Source: Rosistilla ulvae (GTDB lineage: Bacteria > Planctomycetota > Planctomycetia > Pirellulales > Pirellulaceae). From it: a stretch of DNA of 64,000 nt. The position numbers were made by a program, and so were the translations under genes. Under the pieces are notes generated by a model. It worked only from the letters and a program-made list of their open reading frames with translations, was not told the origin of the DNA and did no database searches. The stretch covers positions 6,635,798-6,699,797 of the forward strand of contig NZ_CP036261.1 of the NCBI RefSeq assembly GCF_007741475.1, read 5' to 3'. Below, in pieces: positions 8,747-18,064 of the stretch (its first letter is position 1; every line of letters begins with the position of its first letter).

Positions 8747-11305
8747 GTGAACAAGAAAATGTTATTAACGAGAACGAAGTTCCCAACCGGCCCACTGCTA
8801 TTCGGGCTCTTCTTAGCACTAGCGACGAGCCTTTCGGCTGCCGAGAACAAGGCGTCGGCCGCCAAAAAAGGGGGAGTCGGTGTGACTCCAGCCGAATCGT
8901 TCAACGTCCCTGAAGGCTTTGAGGTCGAACTGCTGTACCAAGTCCCCTCCAACAGCGAAGGCTCTTGGGTCTGCTTGACCACCGATCCGAAAGGACGTCT
9001 GCTGGCCAGCGATCAATACGGCGGGCTCTATCGCATCACGGTCAAGGCCGACGGTGGGGTCGATGTCGAGCGTTTGAAAGGTGACTTCGGCATGGCCCAT
9101 GGCATGCTCTCCGCCTTCGGCAGCCTGTACATCAACGTCAACGGACAACCCGCCAAAGGGAAGCAGAAGGAAGTCAAAAGCGGCATCTATCGCTTGACCG
9201 ACACCACCGGCGACGACCAGTACGATAAGGTCGAACACCTGATCGAATTGAAGGGCCGCGGCGAACACGGCCCGCACGCGTTGATCCTCTCTCCCGATGG
9301 CAAACAAATTTATGTCGCCGGCGGCAACACGACCGATCTGCCAGCGGACGTCCCCCACAGTCGCGTCCCTCGCCATTGGTCGGAAGATCATCTGTTGGGA
9401 AGCATGCCCGACGCCCGCGGCCACAATGCGGGACGCTTGGCTCCCGGCGGTTGGGTCGCACGGATCAACCCCGACGGCAGCGACTTTGAAATCATCGCCA
9501 CCGGTTTCCGCAACGAATACGACATCGCCTTCAACCCCGCCGGCGAACTGTTCACCTACGATGCCGACATGGAATGGGACGTCGGTACCCCTTGGTACCG
9601 TCCGACCCGCGTGAACCACGTTGTCAGTGGCGCCGAGTTCGGTTGGCGAAACGGCGCTGGCAAGTGGCCAGCCTATTACCCCGACAGCCTCGGCGCTGTC
9701 GTCGACATCGGCCCCGGTTCACCGACCGGAATCGCGTTTGGTACCGGTGCCAAGTTCCCAGCGAAGTACCAGAAGGCATTGTTCATCTGTGACTGGAGCT
9801 TCGGAAATATCTTTGCAGTCCACATGGACGAATCGGGTTCCAGCTACAGCGGATCGTTCGAAACCTTCGCAACCGCGGCGCCGTTGCCCGTGACCGATCT
9901 GGTAGTGCGACCTCAAGATGGCCTGCTGTACTTCACGATCGGTGGCCGACGAACTCAGTCGGCACTCTACCGCATCCGCTACACCGGTCCCGAATCGACA
10001 GCCCCCGTTGCCGCGTCGGTCGATCAAGAATCGCAGGCGCTGCGTCAACTGCGACACAAGCTGGAATCGTTTCACGGTTCGGCTAATCCCGAGGCAGTCG
10101 CCGCGGCGATTGCGGAACTTGGAAATTCCGACCGCAACATCCGCTTTGCCGCTCGCATCGCCTTGGAACACCAACCGGTCGACCAATGGCGCAGCAAAGT
10201 CCTGGCACTGACCGATCCTCAAGCGTTGATCCACGGCGTGATCGCTTTGGCTCGTTGTGGCGAAGCTTCCGATGCCTCCGCGGCGATCGAAGCCCTGACG
10301 TCGATCAAGTGGGACGCCCTTAGCGATTCGCAGCGGATCGATTTGCTGCGAGCCTACGGACTTACATTCATTCGTTTGGGCACTCCCAACGACGCACAAC
10401 GTGCAACGATTCTGGCCCAACTGGATCCGCATCTGCCTGGCAAAAACGTCGACGTCAATCGCGAACTGGCTCAGGTTCTGATCGCACTGGACGCCGACAA
10501 GATCGCCGCTCGCGTCGTCGACTTGATGATCAACGCGCCGACGCAAGAAGATCAGATGCGATACGCGTTTACGCTTCGCGGACACGAAGCGACCTGGGAC
10601 GCCGATTCGCAAAAAGCCTATTTCGGTTGGTTCCAGAACGCTGCTGCCGCCCGCGGCGGGATGTCGTTCGGCGGTTTTTTGTCGAACATCCGCGATGCGG
10701 CAATCGCCAAGCTTTCGGATGAAAAGAAAGCCGAACTCGGCGACCTGCTGAAAACTCCGGAGGCTCGCGATCCGTTGGCCGATCTGGAACCGCGCGATGT
10801 GGTCAAGGAATGGAAGGTCGAGGATCTGACCGCCAGCAGCGACGACACCAAGCAAGCATTTGACTTCGAACGCGGCAAGAAGATGTTTGCTGTTGGTCAG
10901 TGCTACAAGTGCCATCGCATGAGCGGCCAGGGAGGGATCTTGGGTCCCGATCTGACCGGTGCCGGCGGACGCTTCAGCACCAAGGATCTGTTGGTTTCGA
11001 TCATCGAACCTAACAAAGTCATCAGCGACCAATACGGTGCAACGCAGTTCCTGACTCTGGACGGCAAAGTCATCGTTGGCAAAGTCATCAACCTGGCGGG
11101 CGACCGCATGATGGTCCTGACCAACATGATGAATCCCGCCGATCAGACGACGATCATTCGCGACGACATCGATACGATGGGCGAAGCGACGACGTCGATG
11201 ATGCCCGCTGGATTGATGGACACGATGACCGCTGAAGAGATCCGCGACTTGCTGGCGTATTTGAAAGCGGGCGGCAATCCGTCGCACGAGATCTACGCCA
11301 AGTAG
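8747..11305 (+). CDS. Secreted Pirellula-type haem-binding dehydrogenase with C-terminal cytochrome c domain
   Basis: About 852 residues from a GTG at 8747; an in-frame ATG at 8759 is equally possible and only shortens the signal peptide. A signal sequence (residues 1-32, ending LATSLSAAENK) is followed by a beta-propeller of the sugar-dehydrogenase/NHL type (residues about 40-410, with repeated GLYRI, GIYRLTD and ALYRIRY strand ends), a helical HEAT-like region (430-690) and a cytochrome c domain with CYKCH at residues 719-723. This arrangement is the planctomycete/verrucomicrobial 'membrane-bound dehydrogenase plus putative haem-binding domain' family. It presumably oxidises a sugar or related substrate outside the inner membrane and passes electrons to haem. 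Substrate unknown. Preceded by a 280-base divergent region with no clear promoter match. Confidence 0.85.
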   Translation: MNKKMLLTRTKFPTGPLLFGLFLALATSLSAAENKASAAKKGGVGVTPAESFNVPEGFEVELLYQVPSNSEGSWVCLTTDPKGRLLASDQYGGLYRITVKADGGVDVERLKGDFGMAHGMLSAFGSLYINVNGQPAKGKQKEVKSGIYRLTDTTGDDQYDKVEHLIELKGRGEHGPHALILSPDGKQIYVAGGNTTDLPADVPHSRVPRHWSEDHLLGSMPDARGHNAGRLAPGGWVARINPDGSDFEIIATGFRNEYDIAFNPAGELFTYDADMEWDVGTPWYRPTRVNHVVSGAEFGWRNGAGKWPAYYPDSLGAVVDIGPGSPTGIAFGTGAKFPAKYQKALFICDWSFGNIFAVHMDESGSSYSGSFETFATAAPLPVTDLVVRPQDGLLYFTIGGRRTQSALYRIRYTGPESTAPVAASVDQESQALRQLRHKLESFHGSANPEAVAAAIAELGNSDRNIRFAARIALEHQPVDQWRSKVLALTDPQALIHGVIALARCGEASDASAAIEALTSIKWDALSDSQRIDLLRAYGLTFIRLGTPNDAQRATILAQLDPHLPGKNVDVNRELAQVLIALDADKIAARVVDLMINAPTQEDQMRYAFTLRGHEATWDADSQKAYFGWFQNAAAARGGMSFGGFLSNIRDAAIAKLSDEKKAELGDLLKTPEARDPLADLEPRDVVKEWKVEDLTASSDDTKQAFDFERGKKMFAVGQCYKCHRMSGQGGILGPDLTGAGGRFSTKDLLVSIIEPNKVISDQYGATQFLTLDGKVIVGKVINLAGDRMMVLTNMMNPADQTTIIRDDIDTMGEATTSMMPAGLMDTMTAEEIRDLLAYLKAGGNPSHEIYAK

Positions 11306-11464
11306 ATCGATGAACGGGCGTGCGGCATCCGATGTCGCAAACCCAACTTGGTTGGGCCGGAATGATCGTCGTATCATTCCGGCTTGGATGTCGCATGTCC
11401 CGCCAAGAGTGCCTGGTGGGACGATGGCAGCAGATTGTCAGGTCGAAGAACTTGGAGTTTCGTG

Positions 11465-12589
11465 ATGGCAAAAAAAGCAGCCCAACCGAAGAAGAAAGCG
11501 AGCAATGACGACCGGATGCTGCGGCGTCCGGCCGAAGATCTGTTTGCCGAAGAGATCGACGCGCTGATCAAAAACGATCAGCATCCATGCCCCAACGGTT
11601 GGCGAATGTCTGCCCGCAGCGTGCTCACCTACATCTGCGGCGGCAAGGCGGGCAGCACGCCGATCACTCCCAAATACGTCGGCAACCGACGCCTTGTCGA
11701 GATTGCGATTTCGACGCTGGTCACCGATCGGGCGCTGCTGTTGATCGGCGAACCGGGGACCGCCAAAAGCTGGCTCAGCGAACATCTGGCCGCGGCGATC
11801 AACGGCGATTCAACCAAAGTTGTCCAAGGGACCGCGGGGACAACGGAAGAACAGATCCGCTACACCTGGAACTACGCGATGCTGATCGCTCACGGTCCCA
11901 GCCCCGAAGCGTTGATCAAGAGTCCCGTCTTCCGCGCGATGGAGTCGGGGCAACTTGCCCGTTTCGAAGAGATCACGCGCTGCGCGTCGGAAGTCCAAGA
12001 CGCGATGATCTCGCTGCTGTCGGAAAAACGGATCAGCGTTCCCGAACTGGCGACCGAGGTCGCTGCCGAAAAAGGCTTCTCGGTGATTGCGACGGCCAAC
12101 ACCCGCGACCGCGGCGTCAACGATATGTCGGCAGCTCTGAAACGCCGCTTCAATCTCGTCGTCCTGCCCAGTCCATCGGATCTGGAAACGGAGATCGACA
12201 TCGTCACCGGCCGCGTTGCCCAACTGGCATCGAACCTCGACTTGCAAGCGGAACTACCGACGCCCGATGCCGTCGAAAAGGTCTGCACCATCTTCCGCGA
12301 ACTGCGATCGGGCGAAACGCTCGACGGCAAGAACAAACTCAAAAGCCCCTCGGGCGTCCTCTCCACCGCCGAAGCGATCTCCTTGTTGTGCAACAGCATG
12401 GCCCTCGCGGGCAGCTTCGGAAACGGCAGCGTCACCGCCGAAGATATCGCAGCCGGCCTACAGGGCTCGGTCGTCAAAGACGACGACAAAGATCACCTGG
12501 TCTGGTCGGAATACCTGAAGAACGTGATGAAGAAACGGGGCTCCCAGTGGCGACCACTCTTCGATGCCTGCTCCGACCACAATTCTTGA
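11465..12589 (+). CDS. MoxR-family AAA+ ATPase
   Basis: A 374-residue protein from the ATG at 11465; TTGGAG lies about seven bases upstream and fixes the start over an earlier in-frame ATG. It has Walker A GEPGTAKS, a Walker B region RFEEITR, sensor 1 IATANTRD, and an ALKRRFN arginine-finger region, all in MoxR order. A Lys-rich N-terminus precedes the AAA+ core. MoxR ATPases act as chaperones or metal-insertion factors, normally with a von Willebrand factor A protein encoded next door. No VWA or related partner gene follows: the next gene is suhB on the other strand. The partner may therefore lie elsewhere. Confidence 0.85.
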   Translation: MAKKAAQPKKKASNDDRMLRRPAEDLFAEEIDALIKNDQHPCPNGWRMSARSVLTYICGGKAGSTPITPKYVGNRRLVEIAISTLVTDRALLLIGEPGTAKSWLSEHLAAAINGDSTKVVQGTAGTTEEQIRYTWNYAMLIAHGPSPEALIKSPVFRAMESGQLARFEEITRCASEVQDAMISLLSEKRISVPELATEVAAEKGFSVIATANTRDRGVNDMSAALKRRFNLVVLPSPSDLETEIDIVTGRVAQLASNLDLQAELPTPDAVEKVCTIFRELRSGETLDGKNKLKSPSGVLSTAEAISLLCNSMALAGSFGNGSVTAEDIAAGLQGSVVKDDDKDHLVWSEYLKNVMKKRGSQWRPLFDACSDHNS

Positions 12590-12645
12590 TCGTCGGAATC
12601 CCAATCGAGAACCCAAAAGAGGCTTGCTGCCAGACCACAGGGTGC

Positions 12646-12662
12646 CACTGGCTCTGCCAGTG
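12646..12662 (+). repeat. REP-like hairpin, copy 1
   Basis: CACTGGC-TCT-GCCAGTG forms a 7-base stem with a 3-base loop, preceded by GGTGC. A nearly identical element in inverted orientation lies at 12825-12847. Both are in the otherwise gene-free stretch 12590-12860 between the MoxR gene and suhB, which converge. Resembles repetitive extragenic palindromes. Confidence 0.55.
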
Positions 12663-12824
12663 CTGATTTACCGAAGCCCCTGTGGATGTAGCACCGAGCA
12701 GTTTTAACAATGCCGAAGGCCTAGGCTACAGCATCCCAGAGTAAGACGTTGCAATCGGAGACGAAGGGAGTCCGTATTGGATGACGCCCCGCTCAGCCCA
12801 CACTCAAACCTTCGATCAGGAACG

Positions 12825-12847
12825 CACTGGCAAAGCCAGTGGCACCC
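12825..12847 (-). repeat. REP-like hairpin, copy 2 (inverted)
   Basis: CACTGGC-AAA-GCCAGTG followed by GCACCC. Its reverse complement reads GGGTGCCACTGGC with a TTT loop, matching copy 1 apart from the loop. The two copies face each other about 160 bases apart, 14 bases from the suhB stop codon, and could also form one large stem. Confidence 0.55.
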
Positions 12848-12860
12848 GGCCTCGGGGGGC

Positions 12861-13685
12861 TTAAAAACCGGAGGGTTGGTGACGCTGGACGATCTCGGAG
12901 AGCTTCGGGTGCAGTTTGCCATTGGTCACGATCACGCCACCGGCTTGCAGCCCCAGCGGTTCGCCTCGCGATGTCGTCACGGTTCCTCCCGCCTCTTCGA
13001 CGATCAGCTTCCCGGCGGCGAAGTCCCACGGCGAAAGGAAGTATTCGAAAAAGCCGCCGAACTGCCCGGCTGCGACGCCGCACAGATCGAGCGCCGCGGC
13101 GCCCATCCGGCGGATTCCGTGAATCTGATGTTGCGAGAACAGTTCGCCGATCGCGTCCAGGGTCGCCTGCATCAACTTGCCGCGATCGTAATGGAACCCA
13201 CACGCCAGCATCGCTTGTCCCAGCGACTCTTCGCTCGAAACGCTCAAGCGGCGATCGTTGCTCCACGCTCCAGCCCCCGCGATCGCCGTGAACCAATCCT
13301 CGCGGATCGGGTTGTAGACGATGCCGACCTGCGTCTGGCCGCGATAACAGTAGGCGATCGAGATCGCAAAATGGGGAATGCTGTGGGCGAAGTTGTTTGT
13401 CCCGTCCAAGGGATCGATCACCCACAGATGCTCCGCTTCGATCGCTCCCGAAAGCTCCTCTTCTCCCAACAGCTCGTGATCGGGATACGCCGCCCGGATC
13501 ACACCGGCGATCGTCTGCTCCGATTCGAGATCGGCGTCGGAGACGAGGTTGTGTTGGCCTCCGGTTGCGTCGGCTTTACTGCGGATCTGCACGCCGGTTT
13601 CGTAATAGCGGCGCAGCACGCCGCCGGCGGCAACCGCGGCCTGGCGTGCGACTTCCATGATCTGCTCTCGATCCAAATCGCTCAT
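12861..13685 (-). CDS. suhB: Inositol-1-monophosphatase family phosphatase
   Basis: A 274-residue cytoplasmic Mg-dependent phosphatase. The family metal-binding motifs are intact: the EEELSG glutamates, WVIDPLDGTNNF (residues about 87-98) and WDFAAGKLIVEEAGG near residue 220. The length is normal for the family. Likely substrates are inositol phosphates or related sugar phosphates; family members also include histidinol-phosphatase and 3'-phosphoadenosine phosphatase, which sequence reading alone does not exclude. It lies 12 bases downstream of aroB on the same strand, so the two are probably co-transcribed, though no pathway link between them is obvious. Confidence 0.88.
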   Translation of the reverse strand: MSDLDREQIMEVARQAAVAAGGVLRRYYETGVQIRSKADATGGQHNLVSDADLESEQTIAGVIRAAYPDHELLGEEELSGAIEAEHLWVIDPLDGTNNFAHSIPHFAISIAYCYRGQTQVGIVYNPIREDWFTAIAGAGAWSNDRRLSVSSEESLGQAMLACGFHYDRGKLMQATLDAIGELFSQHQIHGIRRMGAAALDLCGVAAGQFGGFFEYFLSPWDFAAGKLIVEEAGGTVTTSRGEPLGLQAGGVIVTNGKLHPKLSEIVQRHQPSGF

Positions 13686-13697
13686 CTTCGGTTCACT

Positions 13698-14804
13698 CTA
13701 TTTGCTGCAGGCGGTGATCGCTTGGCGAACCAAGTCTTCGGGAACATCGTCGACCAATTCGACATGTCCAATTTTTGTCGGCAAGATGAAACGCAGCTTG
13801 CCGTGTTCGGTCTTCTTATCGCTGAACATCGCTCCCAACATCGCATCGGGATCGGCTTCGGACCAAGTGTTCGGCAACTGCAGCGAGGTGAACAGCTCCG
13901 TCTGTTGTTCACAAAACGCATCGTCGACACGCCCCATGCGGCGTGCAAGATCGGCAGCCATCTGCATCCCGATCGCGATCGCTTCGCCGTGCAGGAAGTG
14001 TCCGTATCCGGCAAGCGCTTCGATCGCGTGACCAAACGTATGCCCATAGTTCAAGGTCGCGCGGCGGCCTGTCGTTTCGCGTTCGTCAGCCAAGACGACG
14101 TCGGCTTTCGCTTGACAACTGGTTCGGATCGCATGCTTCAGCGCCGCGGCATCGCGGGCATGGATCGCTTCGTGGTTCTGTTGCAACCAAGCAAAAAATT
14201 CGGCATCGCAGATCACGCCGTACTTCGCCACTTCAGCCAGCCCGCTGATGAACTCCCGCGGTGCCAAAGTCCCCAGCGTCGCGATATCGATCGCAACCAA
14301 CTGGGGCTGCCAAAACGAGCCGACCATATTCTTGGCACCGGGCAGATTGATCCCCGTCTTGCCGCCGACGCTACTGTCGACCTGAGCCAACAAAGTCGTG
14401 GGGACTTGGACAAACCGGATCCCACGCATGAAGGTCGCCGCCACCATCCCGGCGAGATCGCCCACGACACCTCCGCCGACGGCGATGATCGCGCTCTTGC
14501 GATCGGTCTTGGCTTCCAGCAGCCCAATCCACAACCGCTGCAGCTGTTCGACACACTTGCTCGGTTCGCCCGACGGGACCGAAATCATGTCGGTCCGATA
14601 GCGGTCCTGCAACGCTTGCTGAATTGTCGCGGCCCATGGCTGGGCGACAGCCGCATCGTGAATAATGATCGCATGCGACAGATCGGGCATCCGATCGGCG
14701 ATCGGCGAAACGAGATCCGATAGCCAATCGCTGCCGATCAGAATCGGGTACGGAGCATCGGGCAGCGGGACTTCCAGGCGGTCGGGAACGTTTGGCAAAA
14801 CCAT
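13698..14804 (-). CDS. aroB: 3-dehydroquinate synthase
   Basis: A 368-residue enzyme of the shikimate pathway that converts DAHP to 3-dehydroquinate with NAD and a divalent metal. Clear signatures are GGGVVGDLAGMVAATFMRGI, VPTTLLAQVDSSVGGKTGIN, NMVGSFWQP and the metal-ligand region LNYGHTFGHAIE. Length matches the family. The ATG at 14804 is 57 bases from the start of a divergent gene, so both promoters lie in that short gap. It is followed closely by suhB. Confidence 0.96.
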   Translation of the reverse strand: MVLPNVPDRLEVPLPDAPYPILIGSDWLSDLVSPIADRMPDLSHAIIIHDAAVAQPWAATIQQALQDRYRTDMISVPSGEPSKCVEQLQRLWIGLLEAKTDRKSAIIAVGGGVVGDLAGMVAATFMRGIRFVQVPTTLLAQVDSSVGGKTGINLPGAKNMVGSFWQPQLVAIDIATLGTLAPREFISGLAEVAKYGVICDAEFFAWLQQNHEAIHARDAAALKHAIRTSCQAKADVVLADERETTGRRATLNYGHTFGHAIEALAGYGHFLHGEAIAIGMQMAADLARRMGRVDDAFCEQQTELFTSLQLPNTWSEADPDAMLGAMFSDKKTEHGKLRFILPTKIGHVELVDDVPEDLVRQAITACSK

Positions 14805-14861
14805 GAATTTTGATCGTTGCTACAGGTTAGGCGAATCAAGCACGTGGGTTAGGATAGCAGC

Positions 14862-15473
14862 ATGGATCAATCTAAAGAAGCATCGACCGACAACGCGGCA
14901 CCAGCGGCCCAGTGGCCTCCGCGACCGCCACTGGTCTCCCCACGCGGCTGCCTATTTGCACTTCTCGGACTCGGTTTCGCAATCGCGATGTCGCTGGCGA
15001 TCGTTCGTAACCGGAGTATGCCGACCGAACAGACCGATCCTTTCTGGGGCCCCGAGGTGAGCCAGGCGATTCGGGTCGGCCGACCTGTCGAACTGCTTCG
15101 CCCCGAAGGATCCCAAGCCGTCCCCGAACTCGACTTTTATCACGAGGGCTGGCTCGACCTGACCGAACTGCGCGACCTAGGCTACTTCCGACGCGTATTC
15201 CTTGCGGACAACAATTTCGATTGGCAACAGCTGGGAGAAAGGGAAATCCCTGCGGCCGATCCAGCGCATTGGCCATGGGCCTATGTGCGGTTCGGACAAT
15301 CCGACGACGAAGCGGAGGCGACGACGATCGCGATCCACCTAGACGAGGGGTGGGTGGGAATGCCGGGTGGGCGACGAGCGGCTCGACTGACCGAAAGCGT
15401 CCTACCACGGATCGCCTATCGCTTGCGGTTGTTCGCAAAAGTAGCGTCTGAAACGACAGAATCGCCCAAGTAA
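14862..15473 (+). CDS. Hypothetical single-pass membrane protein
   Basis: A 203-residue protein with a Pro-rich cytoplasmic N-terminus, one membrane helix (residues about 27-46, CLFALLGLGFAIAMSLAIV) and a soluble domain of about 155 residues containing LDLTELRDLGYFRRVFL and an acidic stretch. No catalytic motif or family is recognised. The gene is divergent from aroB and ends 134 bases before the squalene-cyclase-fold gene. An alternative is a lineage-specific lipoprotein-like anchor, but there is no lipobox. Confidence 0.6.
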   Translation: MDQSKEASTDNAAPAAQWPPRPPLVSPRGCLFALLGLGFAIAMSLAIVRNRSMPTEQTDPFWGPEVSQAIRVGRPVELLRPEGSQAVPELDFYHEGWLDLTELRDLGYFRRVFLADNNFDWQQLGEREIPAADPAHWPWAYVRFGQSDDEAEATTIAIHLDEGWVGMPGGRRAARLTESVLPRIAYRLRLFAKVASETTESPK

Positions 15474-15518
15474 GCGACTTTTATAGGTACGTTCATCGAA
15501 TCTGGGCGTTCATCTGGA

Positions 15519-15524
15519 TATAAT
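15519..15524 (+). promoter_or_regulatory. Possible -10 element (TATAAT)
   Basis: A perfect TATAAT lies 84 bases upstream of the ATG at 15608, in an AT-richer stretch of the 134-base gap. No convincing -35 hexamer is seen at 16-18 bases upstream, so the promoter call rests on the -10 box and position alone. Confidence 0.35.
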
Positions 15525-15607
15525 ATTAAGGAGCCGTGATCGCAGCCTAATATTCAGTTTACGGGAAGCGTCACCCCCATACTCTTCTAAATCAACGAGT
15601 TCGATCT

Positions 15608-17647
15608 ATGGACCGCAAAGCGCTCGGGCAGCAGCATTTTACCGGACCGATGATGCAATTGTCCGAATCGCTCAAGGGCACGATCCAGGAACAGGATTGG
15701 CCGGAGTTCAACCCCGAGCCGATCGTTCACTACTACCAGTCGATGATTGCCGAGAGCCTTCCCGAGCTGATCGAGCAATCGCTGGACGACACCGACATCG
15801 CCGATCTCGAGCCAGACCAAGTTCAATGCTTTGGGCTGTTGGTGCTCCGCGACATGTTCCGTCGCTTCCACAAGCGGCTCCGCCCCAATGAAGCCGATTC
15901 CAGCTGGGTCGATCCGCTCTTCAGCCAGATCGCGGCCAAACACGACCTTCCCTCTGAAGCGTTAGTCGACGATGGCAAGCCCTACGACGTCAAGGATCTC
16001 AATGCACCATGGGCCGGGTCGCTGGGAGCGCTGATGGGATTGCCTGGCGGTGAACTGGTCCGCGCTCAAGGCAAAGCTCTGCAATCGGTCCAGAAGCAAA
16101 CCGCTGCGGCGACGCCCGCGAAACCGGCCGCTGCGGCAAAGCCAGCCACCCCCATGTTGGACGACGAGGACGAGGTTGAATATCGCCGAGGGGGATTCTT
16201 CAGCTCCGCCCCTCCTTGGATGGTTAGCAGCCTGGTCCATGGCCTCGTCTTGCTGATGCTCGCCTTGGTCACCTTAGATCCGGTGCAAATCGCGAAAAAC
16301 GTGCTCACCGTCACACCGACCGACGAGGCGGGGCAAGAGATGGAAGAGTTTTCTCTGGAGCAGATCGAACCCGATTCGATGGAGGAGGAGATGATCGAAG
16401 AGCCGGTCGTCAGCCCCCCCACGACGGTTCAAGCTGTCGAAGCGATCGAGGTCGAGACGCCCGACGCGGTGCTGATGGTCGGTACCGAGATGCCCGACAT
16501 GATCGATGCGATCGCCCCGATGGATTCATTGACCCAATCGTTGACCGCTGCGATGGAAGCGACGACCGAGTTTTCGGCGCGAAGTACCGACATGAAAAAG
16601 GAACTGCTGAAGAAATACGGCGGCAGCGAAGCGACCGAAGCGGCCGTCACCAAAGCCCTGGAATGGTTCCAACGGCATCAATTGCCCAACGGAGCCTGGA
16701 ATCTGCATCACAACATCGCCTGTGGTAACAAATGTGGAAATCCTGGCGACGAAAAGGCAAAAGACAGCTTTAACGGGGCGACCGCCCTGGCAATCCTCCC
16801 CTTCCTGGGTGCCGGTCAAACACACCGGCAAGGCAAATACAAAAGCGTCGTCCAACGCGGCCTGATGTTCATCGCCGGAAACATGAAGGTCAAAAACCAG
16901 GGCGGTCTGATCACCGGCGATTGTCGCGATGGGGCGGGAAACATGTACTCCCATGGGTTATGTGCGATCGTGCTATGCGAAGCGTACGCGATGACCAAAG
17001 ACCCGGCGCTCGCAAAACCAGCCCAAGCGGCACTGAACTTCATCGCCATGTCACAACACAAAACGGGGGGCGGCTGGCGATACTCCCCCGGGCAGGAAGG
17101 AGATACGTCGGTTGTCGGTTGGATGGTGATGGCTCTGAAGAGTGGCCACATGGGGCACCTAGTCGTACCACCTAACACGGTTCGCGGTGCATCCTTGTTC
17201 TTGGATCGCGTTTCGGCTGACAACGGCGTCTATTACGGCTACACATCGCCAGCCAAAAAGCCGTCGATGACCGCCGTGGGTTTGTTGTGCCGGATGTATC
17301 TGGGCTGGGACAAAGAGAACCCATCGCTTCAGAAGGGAGTCGATTACCTTGCCAAGATCGGACTCAACAAGAACGATGCCTACCACAACTACTACTCGGC
17401 TCAAGTCCTTCGCCAGTATGGCGGCCCCCACTGGGACGCGTTTAATAAAAACATGAGCGAATGGTTGGTCGACTCCCAGGAATCGACAGGGCACGCAGCG
17501 GGCAGCTGGCATTTCAAAAGCGGCCATACCGGCGGACGCGGGGGCCGCCTGGCGATCACGTCGCTCTGCACGATGACTCTGGAAGTCTATTACCGCCACC
17601 TGCCACTGTACGCCGACAAGGCCGCCGAAGACGATTTCCCGTTGTAA
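15608..17647 (+). CDS. Membrane protein with squalene-cyclase/prenyltransferase-type repeat domain
   Basis: A 679-residue protein. Residues 1-150 form a helical cytoplasmic domain without known motif; then an Ala/Pro/Lys-rich linker, one membrane helix (about 204-222, WMVSSLVHGLVLLMLALV), a very acidic linker (about 240-280), and from about 340 to the end an alpha/alpha-toroid with repeated motifs of the squalene-cyclase/prenyltransferase superfamily (ALEWFQRHQLPNGAWNL, GGGWRYSPGQEGDTSVVGWM, SMTAVGLLCRMYLG). The DxDD motif of true class II cyclases is not evident, so an enzyme of hopanoid synthesis is unlikely. Planctomycetes have many such proteins of unknown function. A periplasmic binding or scaffold role is an inference. 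Confidence 0.75.
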   Translation: MDRKALGQQHFTGPMMQLSESLKGTIQEQDWPEFNPEPIVHYYQSMIAESLPELIEQSLDDTDIADLEPDQVQCFGLLVLRDMFRRFHKRLRPNEADSSWVDPLFSQIAAKHDLPSEALVDDGKPYDVKDLNAPWAGSLGALMGLPGGELVRAQGKALQSVQKQTAAATPAKPAAAAKPATPMLDDEDEVEYRRGGFFSSAPPWMVSSLVHGLVLLMLALVTLDPVQIAKNVLTVTPTDEAGQEMEEFSLEQIEPDSMEEEMIEEPVVSPPTTVQAVEAIEVETPDAVLMVGTEMPDMIDAIAPMDSLTQSLTAAMEATTEFSARSTDMKKELLKKYGGSEATEAAVTKALEWFQRHQLPNGAWNLHHNIACGNKCGNPGDEKAKDSFNGATALAILPFLGAGQTHRQGKYKSVVQRGLMFIAGNMKVKNQGGLITGDCRDGAGNMYSHGLCAIVLCEAYAMTKDPALAKPAQAALNFIAMSQHKTGGGWRYSPGQEGDTSVVGWMVMALKSGHMGHLVVPPNTVRGASLFLDRVSADNGVYYGYTSPAKKPSMTAVGLLCRMYLGWDKENPSLQKGVDYLAKIGLNKNDAYHNYYSAQVLRQYGGPHWDAFNKNMSEWLVDSQESTGHAAGSWHFKSGHTGGRGGRLAITSLCTMTLEVYYRHLPLYADKAAEDDFPL

Positions 17648-18064
17648 GCCTCGAGCCGCTGCACTCCCATCGCCTGGCTCGGGCGATCGCCGCCGCACTT
17701 TCACTTGCGTTTCGCAGCCGGCATCCGCTCGCATCCAGTTCTCAACGGAACCGCGGATCGCTAGCGATCAATGGCTGTTCTGCGTCGCCCCCCTCCCGAA
17801 CCGCTTTAACTGGGGAAGCGTCCGAGCAGCAAACCGCGGAAGAGATTTCCCAGCTTGATTGAAAGGCCTCGCTTTACTAGTCGCGGCAGCCCTCAAGGCC
17901 GGGCCTCGATTACAAAAGTGTTCGACGCTAGCGTTTATATTTGCTGAAGAAAGTTACCCAGAAAACCCGATTTTCGCAGATATCCGGAATCATCCGCGCA
18001 TCATCGTTGTGCCGTTTCGCACCACACCGCTGCGTCAGAGAGTCACGTCGATTGGGTCCAGAGT
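17648..18064. other. Gene-free stretch of 417 bases
   Basis: No open frame with plausible composition or start, no tRNA-like fold, and no clear promoter or terminator. Short overlapping frames here have no recognisable content. It presumably holds the 3' region of the squalene-cyclase-fold gene and the promoter of the ATPase gene. Confidence 0.5.

Noticed and set aside
9719-11377. Long minus-strand frame (552 codons) inside the haem-binding dehydrogenase gene
   Set aside because: Fully antisense to a gene with a signal peptide and CYKCH haem motif; no start signal or known domain in the antisense frame.
15608-17647. Genuine squalene-hopene cyclase
   Set aside because: The DxDD motif and full set of QW repeats are not evident, and the toroid is attached to a membrane helix and acidic linker as in planctomycete proteins of unknown function.
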